Made by a program: the position numbers and the translations under genes. A model generated the notes under the pieces. It made no database searches and was not told where the DNA came from. It saw nothing but the letters and a program-made list of their open reading frames with translations. Positions 45,051 through 57,414 of a stretch of 64,000 bases of DNA are shown here, piece after piece (position 1 is the stretch's first letter; every line of letters starts with the position of its first letter). Source of the DNA: Lonicera japonica (taxonomy: Eukaryota > Streptophyta > Magnoliopsida > Dipsacales > Caprifoliaceae); assembly GCA_021464415.1 (NCBI GenBank), contig JAKCWG010000189.1, positions 124,001 through 188,000 on the forward strand, in the 5' to 3' direction.

Positions 45051-46088
45051 GTTTAAATTTTTTTTATTTAACTTCCAAGAACTTGTATTTTGTTTGTTGC
45101 TGAGTTTAATTGTTCCGAAAAAGTTGCACAAAAAAGTAAGGGTTGCAGGTGGGGTAAACGAAGTTTTAGATGATGGACATTCAGACTTCACCTCCTAGAA
45201 AGGTACTTTTCATTGCCACAACTTTTATTTTAAGTAGAAGTTTTAGCTAGAGCATCCCTTACTATATAATCATTTGAAGCTCAAGATTATTAAAAAAATT
45301 CATGCTAAACCATCACTTGATTTCAGAGGATTTGGAGTGGCTGAAGTTTCGGATTAAAGGCCACTTATTTTCAAATAAGCAAATTGGAATAGTATACGTA
45401 CCATCCTCACCCATGAAACCAAATGACCATAATCTGCCTCGAACGCCAGTTGAAATTCAGTGAGTTAATGTTATCCCTCGTGTTTGAAGGGCACATTTTG
45501 GTTGATGAAACCAAATCACCTAAGTAATTGGGGTTCTAACTTTTGCAGTTAGTAAGATTAAGCGAAAGGCAAGATCAAAGAACAATACTAAAGCCTATTG
45601 CCATTAACTTCAATGATACTTATTTCTCTGTTGCAGAGATAGTATCAACCAAATTAAAACTAAAAATAAAAAATAAATAAATAAAGGAGAGAAAGAAACT
45701 AAGCTTGAGTAGCAGGCATTGCATTTATAGAAAAATGAGCACATTCACAATCAGGTGGATTTGTTGGTGCTGTGACTGTATCACATTGTAATTGTGATAT
45801 TAGTGAGTTACTGAGCGATTGGTGATTGCCGTTTCTAAAATTCAACCCCCCTCTCTTCTTTTCAACACCGCCCCTCTCCTTTTTGTTTTATAGGGTTGAG
45901 AACAAAGATTTATTCAAATGCATTTTCCATATATATGCAGTAGTTATTTTCAATTGTGGTGAGATGAAACTATAGCCAACTATAATTTTGAGTGGTTCCT
46001 AGCTAGTGTTTATGACCTCGTGAACGTAACAGAGGTGAAAATTCGTTTTAATTTATGACTAGAGAAACTGTTGACAAATAAGTACATT
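45051..46088. other. noncoding stretch between the direct repeats
   Basis: No gene recognised. A short AT-rich run with AATAAATAAATAAA lies near 45670. Confidence 0.4.
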
Positions 46089-46298
46089 GTTTAGATCTGT
46101 ACCCCCATTTGTAGAGTTCATTTGTTACTGTTGGCTCTCTATTTGATTCTGGAATTAAACTTCAGCTTTATTTGCAGGTAGAAAACATCTAGGAAGCACA
46201 GGTCACACTCTGTCAGTACCCTTGCATGTCTGAAACTTTGTGGATACTTACATGGGCAAGAGACTCCTAGGACACTTAATCGACACACCAGCTGGCAT
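46089..46298 (+). repeat. direct repeat, unit 2
   Basis: Second copy of 44849-45050 in the same orientation, 1.24 kb further on. It may mark a second vanished NLR 3' end or a local tandem duplication. Confidence 0.75.
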
Positions 46299-46780
46299 TT
46301 GACATTTTTGATGTGGATACGGCTAGGGTGTAAATATACTTCTAAAGTGCATAATGTATGAAAATATATGTATAAAAATACACTTAGCTCTTACGTATTT
46401 TGATTTAATATTCATTATAGTACTGAAGGGATGTTTAAATGGATTTAGGACTCCCGACTTGTGGTTTGAACTTCTCTTAAGTCCCGTGTCCTAATTTTTT
46501 GAGGTTTTATCCATGTCCATGTCGTGTTGGGTACAAATTAATTGCCCGTCTCAATGCACGCATTGTATTTCATTTAGTTCATGCGCATAGATGGGTGGTG
46601 GTCAATAACAACTTTAGTGAAGATTGTGTGTTTCTGAGCCTTAATTCTTTTGTTTCGTTTAGACTCATCTCCTAATCCCACAATTGGAATTTATTCTGTT
46701 TATTTAGGTGCAAAGTTATAAATGGTTGAAATGAAGTTACGCAGAAAGTGGAGCTTCGATAAATGGACGAACACTGGTTG
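46299..46780. other. noncoding stretch
   Basis: Nothing recognised. Confidence 0.4.
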
Positions 46781-47440
46781 TATCGGTTGAGTTATGTATG
46801 TATTATATTCCTGGTCAATGTTTATTCAATCAAGCAGAGAAATTATACATTCCTTGTTCAAGCCGAGTTGTAATTGTTGTGAATGTGGGAACAATAACCA
46901 AGTCCCAAATCCACCTATAAACCCGAGAAATCCCTTTCGGGAATTTCCACGAACGAACACTTGGCGGGCGGAAACCGTCAAGCAATATGATCTTAACTCA
47001 AACCAAGTATAACCAACACAAACTCAATATTCAATCAAGCAAATATAGACATTCCTTGGAAAGATAAATAGCAATGACAATCAAGAGCAAAACAAAGCAA
47101 AGAAAGAAAGAACACACCGTGATTTTGTGGAACCCTTTGGGGAACAATCTTCCACCAAGAGGGAAAAACTTTATTGATAACCAAGAATTTACACCAATTG
47201 GCGGGCGGAAACCGTTTCACAATAAACCTAACTCTAGATCAAACCAAGTATAACCAACACAAACTCAATCAAATATAGGAACAAACCTCCAAAGATCACC
47301 TCTCACCTTAGCTAAACCCTAGCTAAGCACTTGTCTTTCTCTTTTTCACTCTAACAAAGCAACTCTATTACAAGTCTCTCCAAAATAGAAATAAGCCTTT
47401 CTATTTATACCAAGTGAAAAAACAAGACAATTTCCTTTTA
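46781..47440 (-). repeat. LTR-like segment on minus strand
   Basis: On the minus strand there is a TATAAATAG box near 47400, a leader-like stretch, and AATAAAG near 47170 after AAATTCTTGGTTATC, the order expected of an LTR promoter and polyadenylation signal. A direct repeat of about 85 bp (TTGGCGGGCGGAAACCGT and the following AACCAAGTATAACCAACACA) occurs at 46961 and 47199. Ends and lineage could not be fixed. Confidence 0.4.
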
Positions 47441-47810
47441 CCCACCCAGGTGCAATAACAACATTGCACTCAATCCCGAGTACACTGTTTTACTGCAATA
47501 ACAACATTGCAGTTGTCTTTCTCTTTTTCAAATCCGAGTAGTGCAATAACAACTTTGCACTCAAGCCCGAGTTTCTATTTATACCAAGCACTGTTTTACT
47601 GCAATAACAACATTCCTTTTACCCACCCAGCAGTAAATCCGAGTACTCAATCCCGTGCAATAACAACTGTTTTACTGCAATTGCACTCAAGTCCGAGTGC
47701 ACTGTTTTACTGCAATAACAACATTGCAGTACACTACTTTAGTGCAATAACAACTTTGCACTAAATCCAAGTGCAATGTTTTACTGCAATAACAACTTTG
47801 CACTCTCACT
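47441..47810. repeat. complex tandem repeat, TGCAATAACAAC(A/T)TTGCA
   Basis: About nine copies of a GCAATAACAAC core, most followed by (A/T)TTGCA, alternate with CACTGTTTTACTG and AATCCGAGT blocks in irregular order. The core is a partial dyad (TGCAA..TTGCA). The pattern looks like an expanded internal repeat of an LTR or promoter. The plus-strand frame across it is an artefact. Confidence 0.75.
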
Positions 47811-49156
47811 GCTTGCATGAATTACAAGCCAAACACAACAGTAATCAGTGGATGAAATGAATGAGCAATTTTGCATATGTGTTAAGAGTTATATGTCATC
47901 TAGTCCTGGTTGGTGAATCCAATCAGTTCGGCCATTTGGAGTCTTATAAATACATACATGTTTTCGTTCTTGCCGTAGACAATGTGTGTTTTATTGACTT
48001 GATTTGTTTTAATTTATTTATTTTTCTCTTTTGGAAATGTATATTTGTGTTGGTGTTACTTGTGAACAATGTTAATTTAGTACTACCGTAAAAGTGTAAA
48101 ATCAGATGATGATTGAATACAAGAACAAGTTTTTGGTTCCAATTTATTATTGAGGCATCTTTTATTTATTTAGACTTCATGTAAATGTTGTTGTTTGGGA
48201 TCATTTCTAGTTGACACATATACCAGAAACTTTATGTTCTGCGCAGGGTCTCATCAGTGGGATCATTTCTAGTTGACATATACACCTCATCTTAATATCT
48301 TCTTCATTTTCATTTGCCTTCTTTTATATGAATAATTTAGTACTTCTTACTGTTACGTGGACGTCTTTCTTGAAACTTCAATAAATTGTTAATTCATGGA
48401 TGTCTTCGGAATGGTGACTAATAAGGTTGCTCTCTTTCCCTGTACAATGACCAAGTCTCAGTTGTTTAGCACTTTTAATTGGAGCCAAAAATTTAGATTT
48501 TTCAAGTTGCGTGACAAATTTTTTTACTTAGATATAATTTAATCTTGAAGGAGTTTACGGAAGATTATGAAGTGCTTAATTATATCCGTTTAAAGATGAA
48601 ACCCATCTAATTTTATTTGTCACTCAAAATGTCTTCCATTCATCCTGGTTAATTATCATCCATTCATCCTGTAGATCTGTTTCCATGTCCATTTACTATC
48701 TACCATTAAAACTCAAATGAGTTGATATTGGAAGAAATCAATAGTTGTTTAGCAGAATTTTATGTGCAACATATATATTCTAGATCTGTAAATGGTCAAA
48801 ACTGCAACTTATCTTTTATTGAGAGATTTGGTAGATTGGTTATGCTCTTAAAAGGAAACGAGACTCTTAATGTGAGATAGACGCGCGTAAAAGGTAAGTG
48901 TGACTCTTAAATTTGAGACCGAGGTTGTAAGAAATCTTGCAATAGGATATAAGTCGGAATTTTTGACAATTGATTAGATTGAAATTAATGTTTTCTAAAC
49001 ATAGTCAAAATAAAACTATGAATTCAAGAAAGAAAATTTGTCTAATTGTAATATCATCATGACTCCAATTTGCACAATGTATATTTTGATAGAATTCTAA
49101 CTCGTTCACATCCACTAGGGAAATTCTATGTTTCGACAGCTTTCACATTTCAGCAA
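47811..49156. other. noncoding stretch
   Basis: No gene or element end recognised; short frames have no domain. Confidence 0.4.
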
Positions 49157-49228
49157 ATCAGAGTGGTGCAGCAGAAGTGTGGTTGTCCCATAACCCACAG
49201 GTTTGAGGATCAAAACCTCGCTCTAATA
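49157..49228 (+). pseudogene. decayed initiator tRNA-Met (CAT)
   Basis: The 72 bases align along their whole length with plant initiator tRNA-Met: ATCAGAGTGG start, TGCAGCAGAAG in the D arm, CCCATAACCCACAGG with anticodon CAT, and a T arm ending in CTCTAATA. Most differences are C-to-T or G-to-A changes. The anticodon stem (TTGTC against ACCCA) and the acceptor no longer pair fully. It is therefore probably a pseudogene, though folding should be checked. It has no poly-T terminator immediately after it. Confidence 0.75.
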
Positions 49229-52200
49229 CTTATTTTTTGCCCAGGTTCCAAACATACGAGAGAGGTTCGGGCAAGTCCAAATGACCATGCTATTAGTGGT
49301 CTAACACAATGGTTAAGAGTCCAAGAAAATCAAAAAGGATTCTAATCACTGAAAACTTCAATTCTCGGCATTAGCAATCCAAATTCAACTGCAACTGTGC
49401 AATGCACATTCCGGCCCTACGAGGACATGTATTAAACTAATGTAATGTCAAAAAAGTGTTTGTGCTACGAAAATGCAACCAAAAAATATGACTACCCAAT
49501 ACCTTAAGCACGGTTAAAGAAGGATTAATGCTAGACTAAAGGAGTAGGCGTTACAACAACATAGTAGTAATCCATGCTCTTGTTTTCTTCTCTCCATTTA
49601 TTTTCTCAACAAAATCTTTTGCTAGCTATATCAAATCAAATGGTAAAGTAGTCTATGCAAGAATTTTCTACGATTAGTTTAGAAGGAGAACCAAAAGCAA
49701 GTGCACAAAAGGAGGGGACATTCATAGTGATAGGAAGTTAATGAAATATCATCATATTTTTTCCCCTCTCCTTGAATACACAGGTTTTGAAACCCTATGG
49801 AGGATCATGGACAAGCATACCTAGAAACATCGGAGAAACATAGCCTATATTTTAAATTCCTATTTTAAACAGAAAAATAAATATATATCCAATTATATCA
49901 ATGCTATTTTTTGCCAGGTCTCTTATTTTACCAATAATTCTTCTTTTTCTTGACTATTTTTTGTGTTTCGACCACATTAAAAGCTACATGTTTAATTTGT
50001 TCTAGATATAAAAAGTTAACAAGTCTTCGCCCTGCTTGTGGATATCATTTACCTGAGGAAACTAAATTGACTCCAACCCCAAATTCCTCATTTTTTCTAA
50101 TCTTTGTCCCCCCCCCCCCTTTCTTTCAATAGGTAAGCAAGAGTGAAAAAAATGATGGGGGGGGGGGGGTAAGGAAGGGGGCCACGTGGACACATTTTGA
50201 TAAAATAGAATTTATTAATGTCATAGAACCAAAACTTAATCTGAAATTAAGATGAATATCTTTAGAGTGAAACAATCAGATGATGTGTTCTACACAAACT
50301 CGTTTTTAGTGATTGTGTGATTTAACTTGTAGAACTCAAAATGGCAAAAAAAATGTCCCAAAACAGGATATTAAGTTACGGGTATCAATTTACAACTAGA
50401 ATAACAATACTAATGGTCCTTTTTAATTCATATAGAAGAAATGCAGCCTCAATAGAGGACCTTTATGGTGCGGATAACCTTTTCCATTTTAAGGGAGAGT
50501 TCTCTTTTGACTTTCTCTGTCATGTCTTCATATAATTTTGAACAAATCACCTTCAATTACATCATCAAAAATATGTATGCTTCGCAACCGGTCACTTCAT
50601 CTATCAATTCAAACACCACTTTAATTCATGTAGTATTAAGTATAACAAGTGACGGTAACTTAGTAGCGATCCATAAGTGGTCCAAATCAGCTCAATATAT
50701 AACAATAACTCAGCAGTTTTCCTACTCTAAACACTACAATCATTCTACTATTTCAAGGGCAGGTGTAAATTTATTGATATTCCATGTAGTGGGCTGGGTA
50801 GTGAATCTTTGACAATAAAAAAAATACTAAAATGGAACACATGAACCTTCCATTTATAATAGCATTAGAACCAAAACAGTAAGGAACCGTCGAGGTTAAG
50901 TCTCCTCGATCTCTCTGCCTCACCAAGACCAAAATTGAGTAGGGTCAACAAAGAAAGAAGAAAAAAGAATGAGCAAGGAGAAGGTGATCAACTTATGGTG
51001 TTTGAAGAGTAAACTAAGGTTAAAGAATACTGGGCAGCCAAAAAAAAATCTAAAATGTATATTGAGTCCTCATTGAAGAAGCCACTTGATGTTGCAGTGT
51101 ATATAATAATTCTTCAAATATGGTGCAGATAGTTCTTTATGCTAATGTTGTCATTCCAATTGTTTGTGGATGGTTTTGGTCGGGGCCGATTAGCTACTAC
51201 ATAGTTTGAAGGCAACTTGCCAAAATTACAGGCTAGAACCAAAATTTAGTTTCTCAAACTTTTTTCAATGTTTTAGTGAATGATTGTTGTGATAGCTTAA
51301 TAATTTCAGAAACCTCTTGCAGCTTGTCAAAAGTACAAAACTGCGTATTTTAGTCTCATGCAGCCTTGTAGTAGACTTTGATGCTTAGAGATTCGCATAT
51401 ATTAAATGTGAATTCACGCTTTTACCTTAGCCTTTTCTCTCTTTAATGCTGGAAGAATTTAACATGATCATTCATTTCCTTGTGTATAAATTGAAGTTAC
51501 TGGTAAGTAAATTATAATTCGTTCCAAGCAGCATTGACATGGAGTTTCCAGCTCAAAATAAATAAATACAACCTCTCAAAAGTATATTGGAACCAAAAAC
51601 TTGTATCGAATAACTTTAGAGGGATAATGAATTACAATTGTTCACAATTAACACTGATATCAAAGAACTCAATTCTGAAAAAGAAAAAGAAAGAAAACTA
51701 CGTGAATAAACTGCATGAGTAAACTCACAATATTAATCCTATATGCAACCAAATAAAAAAAGGCACGCACATGGACATTGTAATAATAAGACAAGCTCTC
51801 CTAGATTTGAGGTACAAAACAACGATAATAAAATGATTGCCACAATCCAATCATGCAAATATATATATCTATATATTTCCACTCAAACCAGAGTCGCTAG
51901 CAAGAAATAAAAGACGTAACACATACACGCACGGGTTCTCATTTCAAAAGCTCCACATGCAACAGCTTCATTTCAAACCATTTGAACCATCAGTGCCGGC
52001 AACTTTTAATTTACCCATCACTAAGGACATTTCCACATTAAGCAACAACTCTTTAACTGAACCACCAATTTGAAACTTCTTCCATCAACGTCATCCTCTT
52101 CTCCAACCTCACCTTACAAAAGAAAGAAATATGAAATTAAAACAGTACACAACATGGGTTTGATTGGGATGATGAGAAGAGCGTAAAGCAAATGAATTAA

Positions 52201-52796
52201 GGCTTAACCCACAAAGCAACCCATCCCCCCACCACCCCTCCATACAAATGTCACCATAGGTGGTGATTATCTCAAGCAGTACGAAATGAATGTCGTAAAA
52301 AGGGTGTGTAACTTAAGCACGTGGATGTTCTCATATTTGTTTCAGAATTGCAAGGAGTGGTGCTAATAACCAAAGAGAAATTGTCATTAAGGTAAGACAG
52401 ATGAAAGTACCATTGAATTTAAAATAAGAGAGCCTTCTCTGATACTACCATGGCTCTGTAATCCAAAACAGCATCAACTCCACATCCTGTGAGCAACTCT
52501 GCGCGCACTTTATTTCAACAAGAAAGGTTAATCATGCATCCAAGCTTAAAATTAGTTTTAGGAATTTTAAGTTACAAGTCCAAAACGTACTAGGAAAAGA
52601 GTGTTCTGGAGAGAGAACATTAAATGATTTTTATTGAAAAATTCAATCCAGAAGTTGGAATTCTACCTGAATCAAACGTACACTTCATCTAAAGATTCTC
52701 ATCTTCCACGACTCCTGTACACCTGTGCAGAATAAACAATTTGAACATCAAAAGCCAACTCATTCATCTGGTAGTATTTCGAAATGATCAAATTTA
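49229..52796. other. noncoding stretch with homopolymers
   Basis: I see no gene. A 12-base C run (50108-50119) and a 13-base G run (50157-50169) form an inverted pair about 37 bp apart. The minus strand at 51960-52110 has a short frame (GGSVKELLLNVEMSLVMGKL) without recognisable family. Confidence 0.45.
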
Positions 52797-53165
52797 TAGC
52801 TCTGTTATGTACAAGAAGTCATAAATTCCAGGGACCCCTTAAAATTATATAATTGGCTATTTTCGTCTTAGAGCAAACTGAAATTGGCTATTTTCGTCTT
52901 AGAGCAAACTGAAAATGACTAGTGCTTATGCAAAATTTTGTTCAAACAAGTATAGGTGGATCTCTACAATCTTCCCTACATACAAAACAAAAAAGGGAAA
53001 AAGAGAGATGCATTGTAGAAATGGCTATATCTGTTCTCCTTCTTCAGTATTGCAGAGAAATAATGTGTATTCTTTTTTTTCTTTTCTTTTGTTTTTTTGA
53101 GAGAGGGGTATTCCAAAATTAATAGTTCTATATTAAATTCTTCCAAAAATAAATGCAATGCCTAC
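52797..53165 (+). repeat. tandem duplication, unit A
   Basis: GTTATGTACAAGAAGTCATA, AAAATTATATAATTGG, GCAAACTGAAAATGACTAGT and GAGAGATGCATTGTAGAA recur in the same order in unit B. Unit A has an extra internal 33-bp tandem copy around TATTTTCGTCTTAGAGC (52857-52915). Confidence 0.8.
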
Positions 53166-53265
53166 ACAAAATCACAGCTTCTTCTTTATCTGATAGAGAA
53201 GCTTCTTCTTTACTCAAATTTATTTATATAAAAAAAAGAGAAGGTGAGAGACGCATCAAAATTAT

Positions 53266-54150
53266 AGCTTTGTTATGTACAAGCAGTCAAAAACTTCAAG
53301 GACCCCTCAAAATTATATAGTTGTCTGTATTCTCATCTTGGTGCAAACTGAAAATGACTAGTACGTGCTTATGGAATATCCAAATTAGGGGTGTGCACGA
53401 TTTGGTTAACCGAACCGTGCCGGTTTAAGCGTGGACCGAACCGACATTTCGGTTTTGGTAGAATGGTCAACCGAACCGAACCGGTGTAGGCTTAAAACCG
53501 GTCGGGGTCGGTTTTGTCGGTGTCGGTTCGGTTGGAGTCGGTTATTTCGGTTTTGGGCTCAGACAATTGGACTTATTTAATATTATTGGGCCATGACTTA
53601 AAAAATATTTTTTTATTATTGGACCATGACTTAAAGTCATTTTTAATGAAAAAATTGGGCTTCTTTTTAATTAATGTGATACTTTTCTTCTTAAATCATT
53701 TAAGTTTTAACATTATATATTTTTATTTTATATTTTTTAAAGGGAATAAATTTATACAGCGAACCAATAGATGCATGACACGTGTAATGTCGGTTCGGTT
53801 CGGTTTTCACCGGCTATTGAACACCGGTAACCGACAACCGAACCGAGCCATTTCGGTTTTAATTTTTTTCAACCGAACCGAGACCGAACACTTCAAAAAC
53901 CGGCTAATTCGGTTCGGGCCGGGCCGGTTTTTCGGTTTTTCGGTTTTTCGGTTTTTCGGTTTTTCGGTTTTTCGGTTTTTTTGCACACCCCTAATCCAAA
54001 TAACCACTGGGGACCTTCTGGAGTCTCCCTACAGGGGAAAAAGAGAGACGCATTGTAGAAGTGACTATATATGAATTATCCTTCTTCTGTATTGCAGCAA
54101 AATATTATGACAAATAGTTCTAAATTTCTTCCCAAAAATAAAAGCAATCT
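53266..54150 (+). repeat. tandem duplication, unit B, holding a hAT-type MITE
   Basis: Second copy of unit A, interrupted by the element at 53386-53993. Without it the unit is about 275 bp long. Confidence 0.8.
53386..53993. mobile_element. hAT-type MITE with 8-bp TSD
   Basis: The ends are TAGGGGTGTGCA and TGCACACCCCTA, a perfect 12-bp inverted repeat, flanked by an exact 8-bp duplication ATCCAAAT (53378-53385, 53994-54001). Both are hAT hallmarks. The 608-bp interior is dominated by inverted CGGTTCGG / CCGAACCG motifs and a TTTTTCGG tandem run near the right end. Frames over it are repeat artefacts. Confidence 0.93.
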
Positions 54151-54752
54151 CCTACTGCTTATAAACCTTGAGATCCTAGTTTTGACTTTTCTAGAACTCT
54201 TTATGATGGTGGATACTATTTTCCTATATGCGATAACAGAAGAGTAACTTACCATCATGATCGAAATAAGTACCAATGAAGTTAAAACTGATGTTGATTC
54301 ATAACGGGCTTCAATTCATCAATGTTGCCTCCGTTATGAATCTCACTAGTTGCGTAAGTTAGAAATCCACGTGTACTTTCAACAGAGTCCATTATCACCC
54401 GATGTCCCATCCTCATCTGTGCGTAATTTTAAGAACAATTTAGCTCATCCAAGAAAGATCAATATATATCAATCTTTGGAAAAGAAAACAAACAAAAATA
54501 GCAAATGATAGAATAAGGTATTGCATTTGCTTGGATCTCAATTGTCATTTTACTCAATCTGCAAATAAATTATTTCAATTTAAAGGACTATATTCATCCC
54601 CAACTATCTTCATTGGGCAGTTAGTGTATCGGAGACAGAAAGAGAGAGTATACATACATATATATACAATATAAAAAGATGACGGTGAACAGGATGGGCA
54701 ATAGTAAATGAATGTAAGGATTTTATAAGTAACTTACTCATTACTTTCCCAT
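54151..54752. other. noncoding sequence downstream of NLR2
   Basis: No gene recognised; probably 3' flanking DNA of NLR2. Confidence 0.4.
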
Positions 54753-55061
54753 CTATGTAGATTGTAGTAAAATGCGATACCCCACTTTGGGAAGGAAACC
54801 GTTGGTGCATCTTTCTTCTAGATGTGGAGAACCGTAATTTTACAATTCACATAATTTGGTGAGACGTCTCATTGCTTCCACAGAGAGCCTTACAGCTCCA
54901 ATTTAAGGACATATAAAAAATCTGGAAAAGACACCATAGTAATGCAACAGCAACGTGCAATTCCAAGAGACTTGTGCCCAGTTCTTCTGGCAAACCTGTC
55001 GACCCTTTGCAATAGACTATTCGAATACTCCATAGAGACGTGCAGACTTCCGGAACACTTG
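54753..55061 (-). pseudogene. NLR2 C-terminal LRR remnant
   Basis: It reads GSTGLPEELGTSLLELHV in one frame, then after more slips SNETSHQ and finally LEERCTNGF before the TAG at 54753-54755. It parallels the intact-looking end at 44460-44602 (EAMRRLTNLREL, ERCTEG), which fixes it as the true 3' end. Confidence 0.7.
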
Positions 55062-55799
55062 TCAACTAACCACAATTTCTAATATAAAGTTCCTGTTGCG
55101 AAGTGGAAAGACCTGGGTCAAAGTTGATAGACCTATCAACTTCGTACATCCTGAAATAGATGCTTTGCTTACGGATGGCAGACAGGGTATATCTGTTAGA
55201 TTATTGCAGTCTTCCAAATGTAGTTTCACAAGAGCCTCAAGGTTGTTTGGTAAACAACTTAGATTGGGGAACCCCGATATGGGCAAGTCTTGTAGCAAAG
55301 GAAAATGACTTGGCATGATTTTTAAGCTTGAACACATTCTGATCTTCAACTTTTCCACGCAAGGAAATACACTCATTGAACTCGATTGCTGTACTGCTTC
55401 TGACCATATCTCTAGGCTTGGCATTTGCTTTAGAGTGAGTTCTCTCAGTGCTGGAAACATCGTAACTTCAGCTGCCCCTCCACCACCAGCTTCATGCTTC
55501 CCATAAAAGTCTGCCCCAATTACTTTCACATTACCCATCCCAATTATCTTAACAACTTTGAGATACTGAAGGTGCCCGAGTGGAGGGATTCGCTCGCATC
55601 CATTGCAATTACACAGTCTAATTTTCACCAAGTTGCTAAGTACTGAAGATGGTTGACTTTCCACCATCATCCATGATGGAAATTTCCCACTAGCAAAGTT
55701 TTCAATAGTTAAACCTCTTAGATTCGAGTGAGGTTGAAGACCTTCCAAGACATCCTCATCATTTCACACCTTGTTGTTGATTCTCTCTTCATTTTGAAA
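55062..55799 (-). pseudogene. NLR2 LRR middle part
   Basis: Same frame after the stops at 55800 and about 55766: NDEDVLEGLQPHSNLRGLTI, FPSWMM, CERIPPLGHLQYLKVVKI, MFPALRELTLKQMPSLEIW, CVEKLKIRMCSSL and LVKLHLEDCNNLTDIPCLPS. These are the plant LRR repeats typical of CC-NLR ligand-recognition regions. The frame slips near 55065. Confidence 0.9.
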
Positions 55800-57053
55800 C
55801 TACATTGCGCGCCTAGGGGTAGCCCAACAAAATCTTAATGTACAAAAGTCTGACTTCTTAGATAAATTTGCATATTTTGCTTCTCCATAGTTTTCCACAT
55901 GCTTAAGCCCAAAAATGGTTAAGTCACCACTAAGATTGTCCAAACTTCCCAATTCCTCAATGTGACATCCCCTGTCTCGGTTCACTGTGAAGAAAGGTAA
56001 CGTCTGTAGATTTGTCAACCGCCCTACCCCAATAAGCATGAAATCTTGAGATTCGATGATACTACCAAAGCAAAAGTGTCTCAAGTTAATCAGGTGCCCA
56101 GAATTTTTTGGAACCTCGTGAACCCATCTGAGTTTTATGGTTTGCAAATTGTAGAGCTTTGTGACGTTATTTGGCAGTAAAAATACACTAGTCTTTGAGA
56201 TGTTGAGATACCTTAAATACTTCAACGTCTCTATCGAAACCAGCAACTCTGTGATGCTATAGTTCTCTAAAACTAGAACACGCAAGCATTTTGAGCTCGC
56301 TAAGAACTTGCCATCGAGACCACCTTTTAGGATTAGAGTCTCCAGTCTCGAACAAATTTTCATCGAAATTTCTGGTATTTTTCTTAAGGAGGAGATCAAG
56401 GATATATGCACAACATCAGAGTCACCATTCAGATCACTAGCCTCCAAATTTGAGCAATAATTAACTGATTTAGACTGCACAAGATCATGAAAAAAATCAT
56501 GCATCTTGGAACTTGTGATGGAGCCGTACTCATCCTTCTTTGCATCTTGTAGCATGGAATTGAAAAGCAAAATACCGAAATACTTGTTGCCCATATTCTC
56601 CATCGAAAAATCACTGTTCTTGGGAGGACGAACCAATCCGAGGGCCATCCAAAGTTGTATTAAATTACCCTTTTCATGGTCGAAATCTTTGGGGAAAATC
56701 GAGCAAAATGCAAAACAATGCTTCAGTGATGATGGTAGATGCTTGAAGAATATCTCTGAGGCAGATTGGACTCCAAACCACTCTTCCTCATACGTTAGCC
56801 AAGCCACTTTCATTAACTGCCACTCAGTTTCAGACTTCTTAGAGTACATTAACCCTCCTAAAGCCTTTAATACCAATGGCAAACCTTTATACCTTCGGAC
56901 AATATCTAGACCTCTATCCACCATAATGTGCGTCTTTGTTGCTCCACCCTCTGCGAAAGCTCTCTGACTAAACAAGCTCCAGCTCTCTTCGGGTAAGAGA
57001 CGTCCTAAATAAAAAAAAACTAAGATGTGGCACCATTGAAACAACTTTGTCAC
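55800..57053 (-). pseudogene. NLR2 NB-ARC second half and LRR first part
   Basis: The frame is correct from about 57000: LLPEESWSLFSQRAF, YKGLPLVLKALGG (GLPL), CFAFCSIFPKDFDHEKG (RNBS-D), LIQLWMALGLV and SSKMHDFFHDL (MHD). LRRs start at LETLILKGGLDGKFL and continue through KYLRYLNISKT, LPNNVTKLYNLQTIKL and LTNLQTLPFF to SGDLTIFGLKHV. A TAG at 55800-55802 ends the frame, but the same frame carries on beyond it. Confidence 0.92.
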
Positions 57054-57414
57054 TGCGTGTCGTTACCATAATCTTGCCTCCACAGGAACCATCTATTCCT
57101 AACAAAGCCTTTATCAAGCAATCCCATTTATCTCCGTCCTCGTTCCATACATCATCTAATACAAGTAAATACCTTTTTCCTTTTAATCTTCCTCCAAGCT
57201 CATTTTTAACGATTTCTTTGACATTTGACAACTGAGGATTTTTCCCGGTTAGAGATTGTATCATATTGTTTAAAATCCTTGTTACGTCAAAATCTTCAGA
57301 TACAGTGATCCATATCGTTTCATCGAAATGCCTCACCACTTTGTCATGCTTGCAAACCAGCTGAGCAAATGTCGTCTTACTCTTACCCAGACCCCCCCTT
57401 TCCTACTATGGCCG
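56968..57414 (-). pseudogene. NLR2 NB-ARC first half, damaged P-loop
   Basis: The P-loop region has seven Gs where NLR1 has six, and two extra codons (SK) inside GLGK-TT, which would wreck nucleotide binding. Downstream motifs are sound: HFDETIWITVSEDFDVTRIL, KRYLLVLDDVWNEDGDKWDC (kinase-2), GGKIMVTTRSDK (RNBS-B). The real frame is lost at about 57010 in a T9 run. Confidence 0.9.

Noticed and set aside
49070..49345. 91-codon ORF
   Set aside because: It overlaps the tRNA-Met relic and has no protein motif.
51960..52110. Short minus-strand frame with protein-like composition
   Set aside because: Too short, no recognisable family, no splice sites or neighbouring exons.
53514..54074. 186-codon plus-strand ORF
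   Set aside because: Most of it translates the hAT-type MITE and its TTTTTCGG tandem run.
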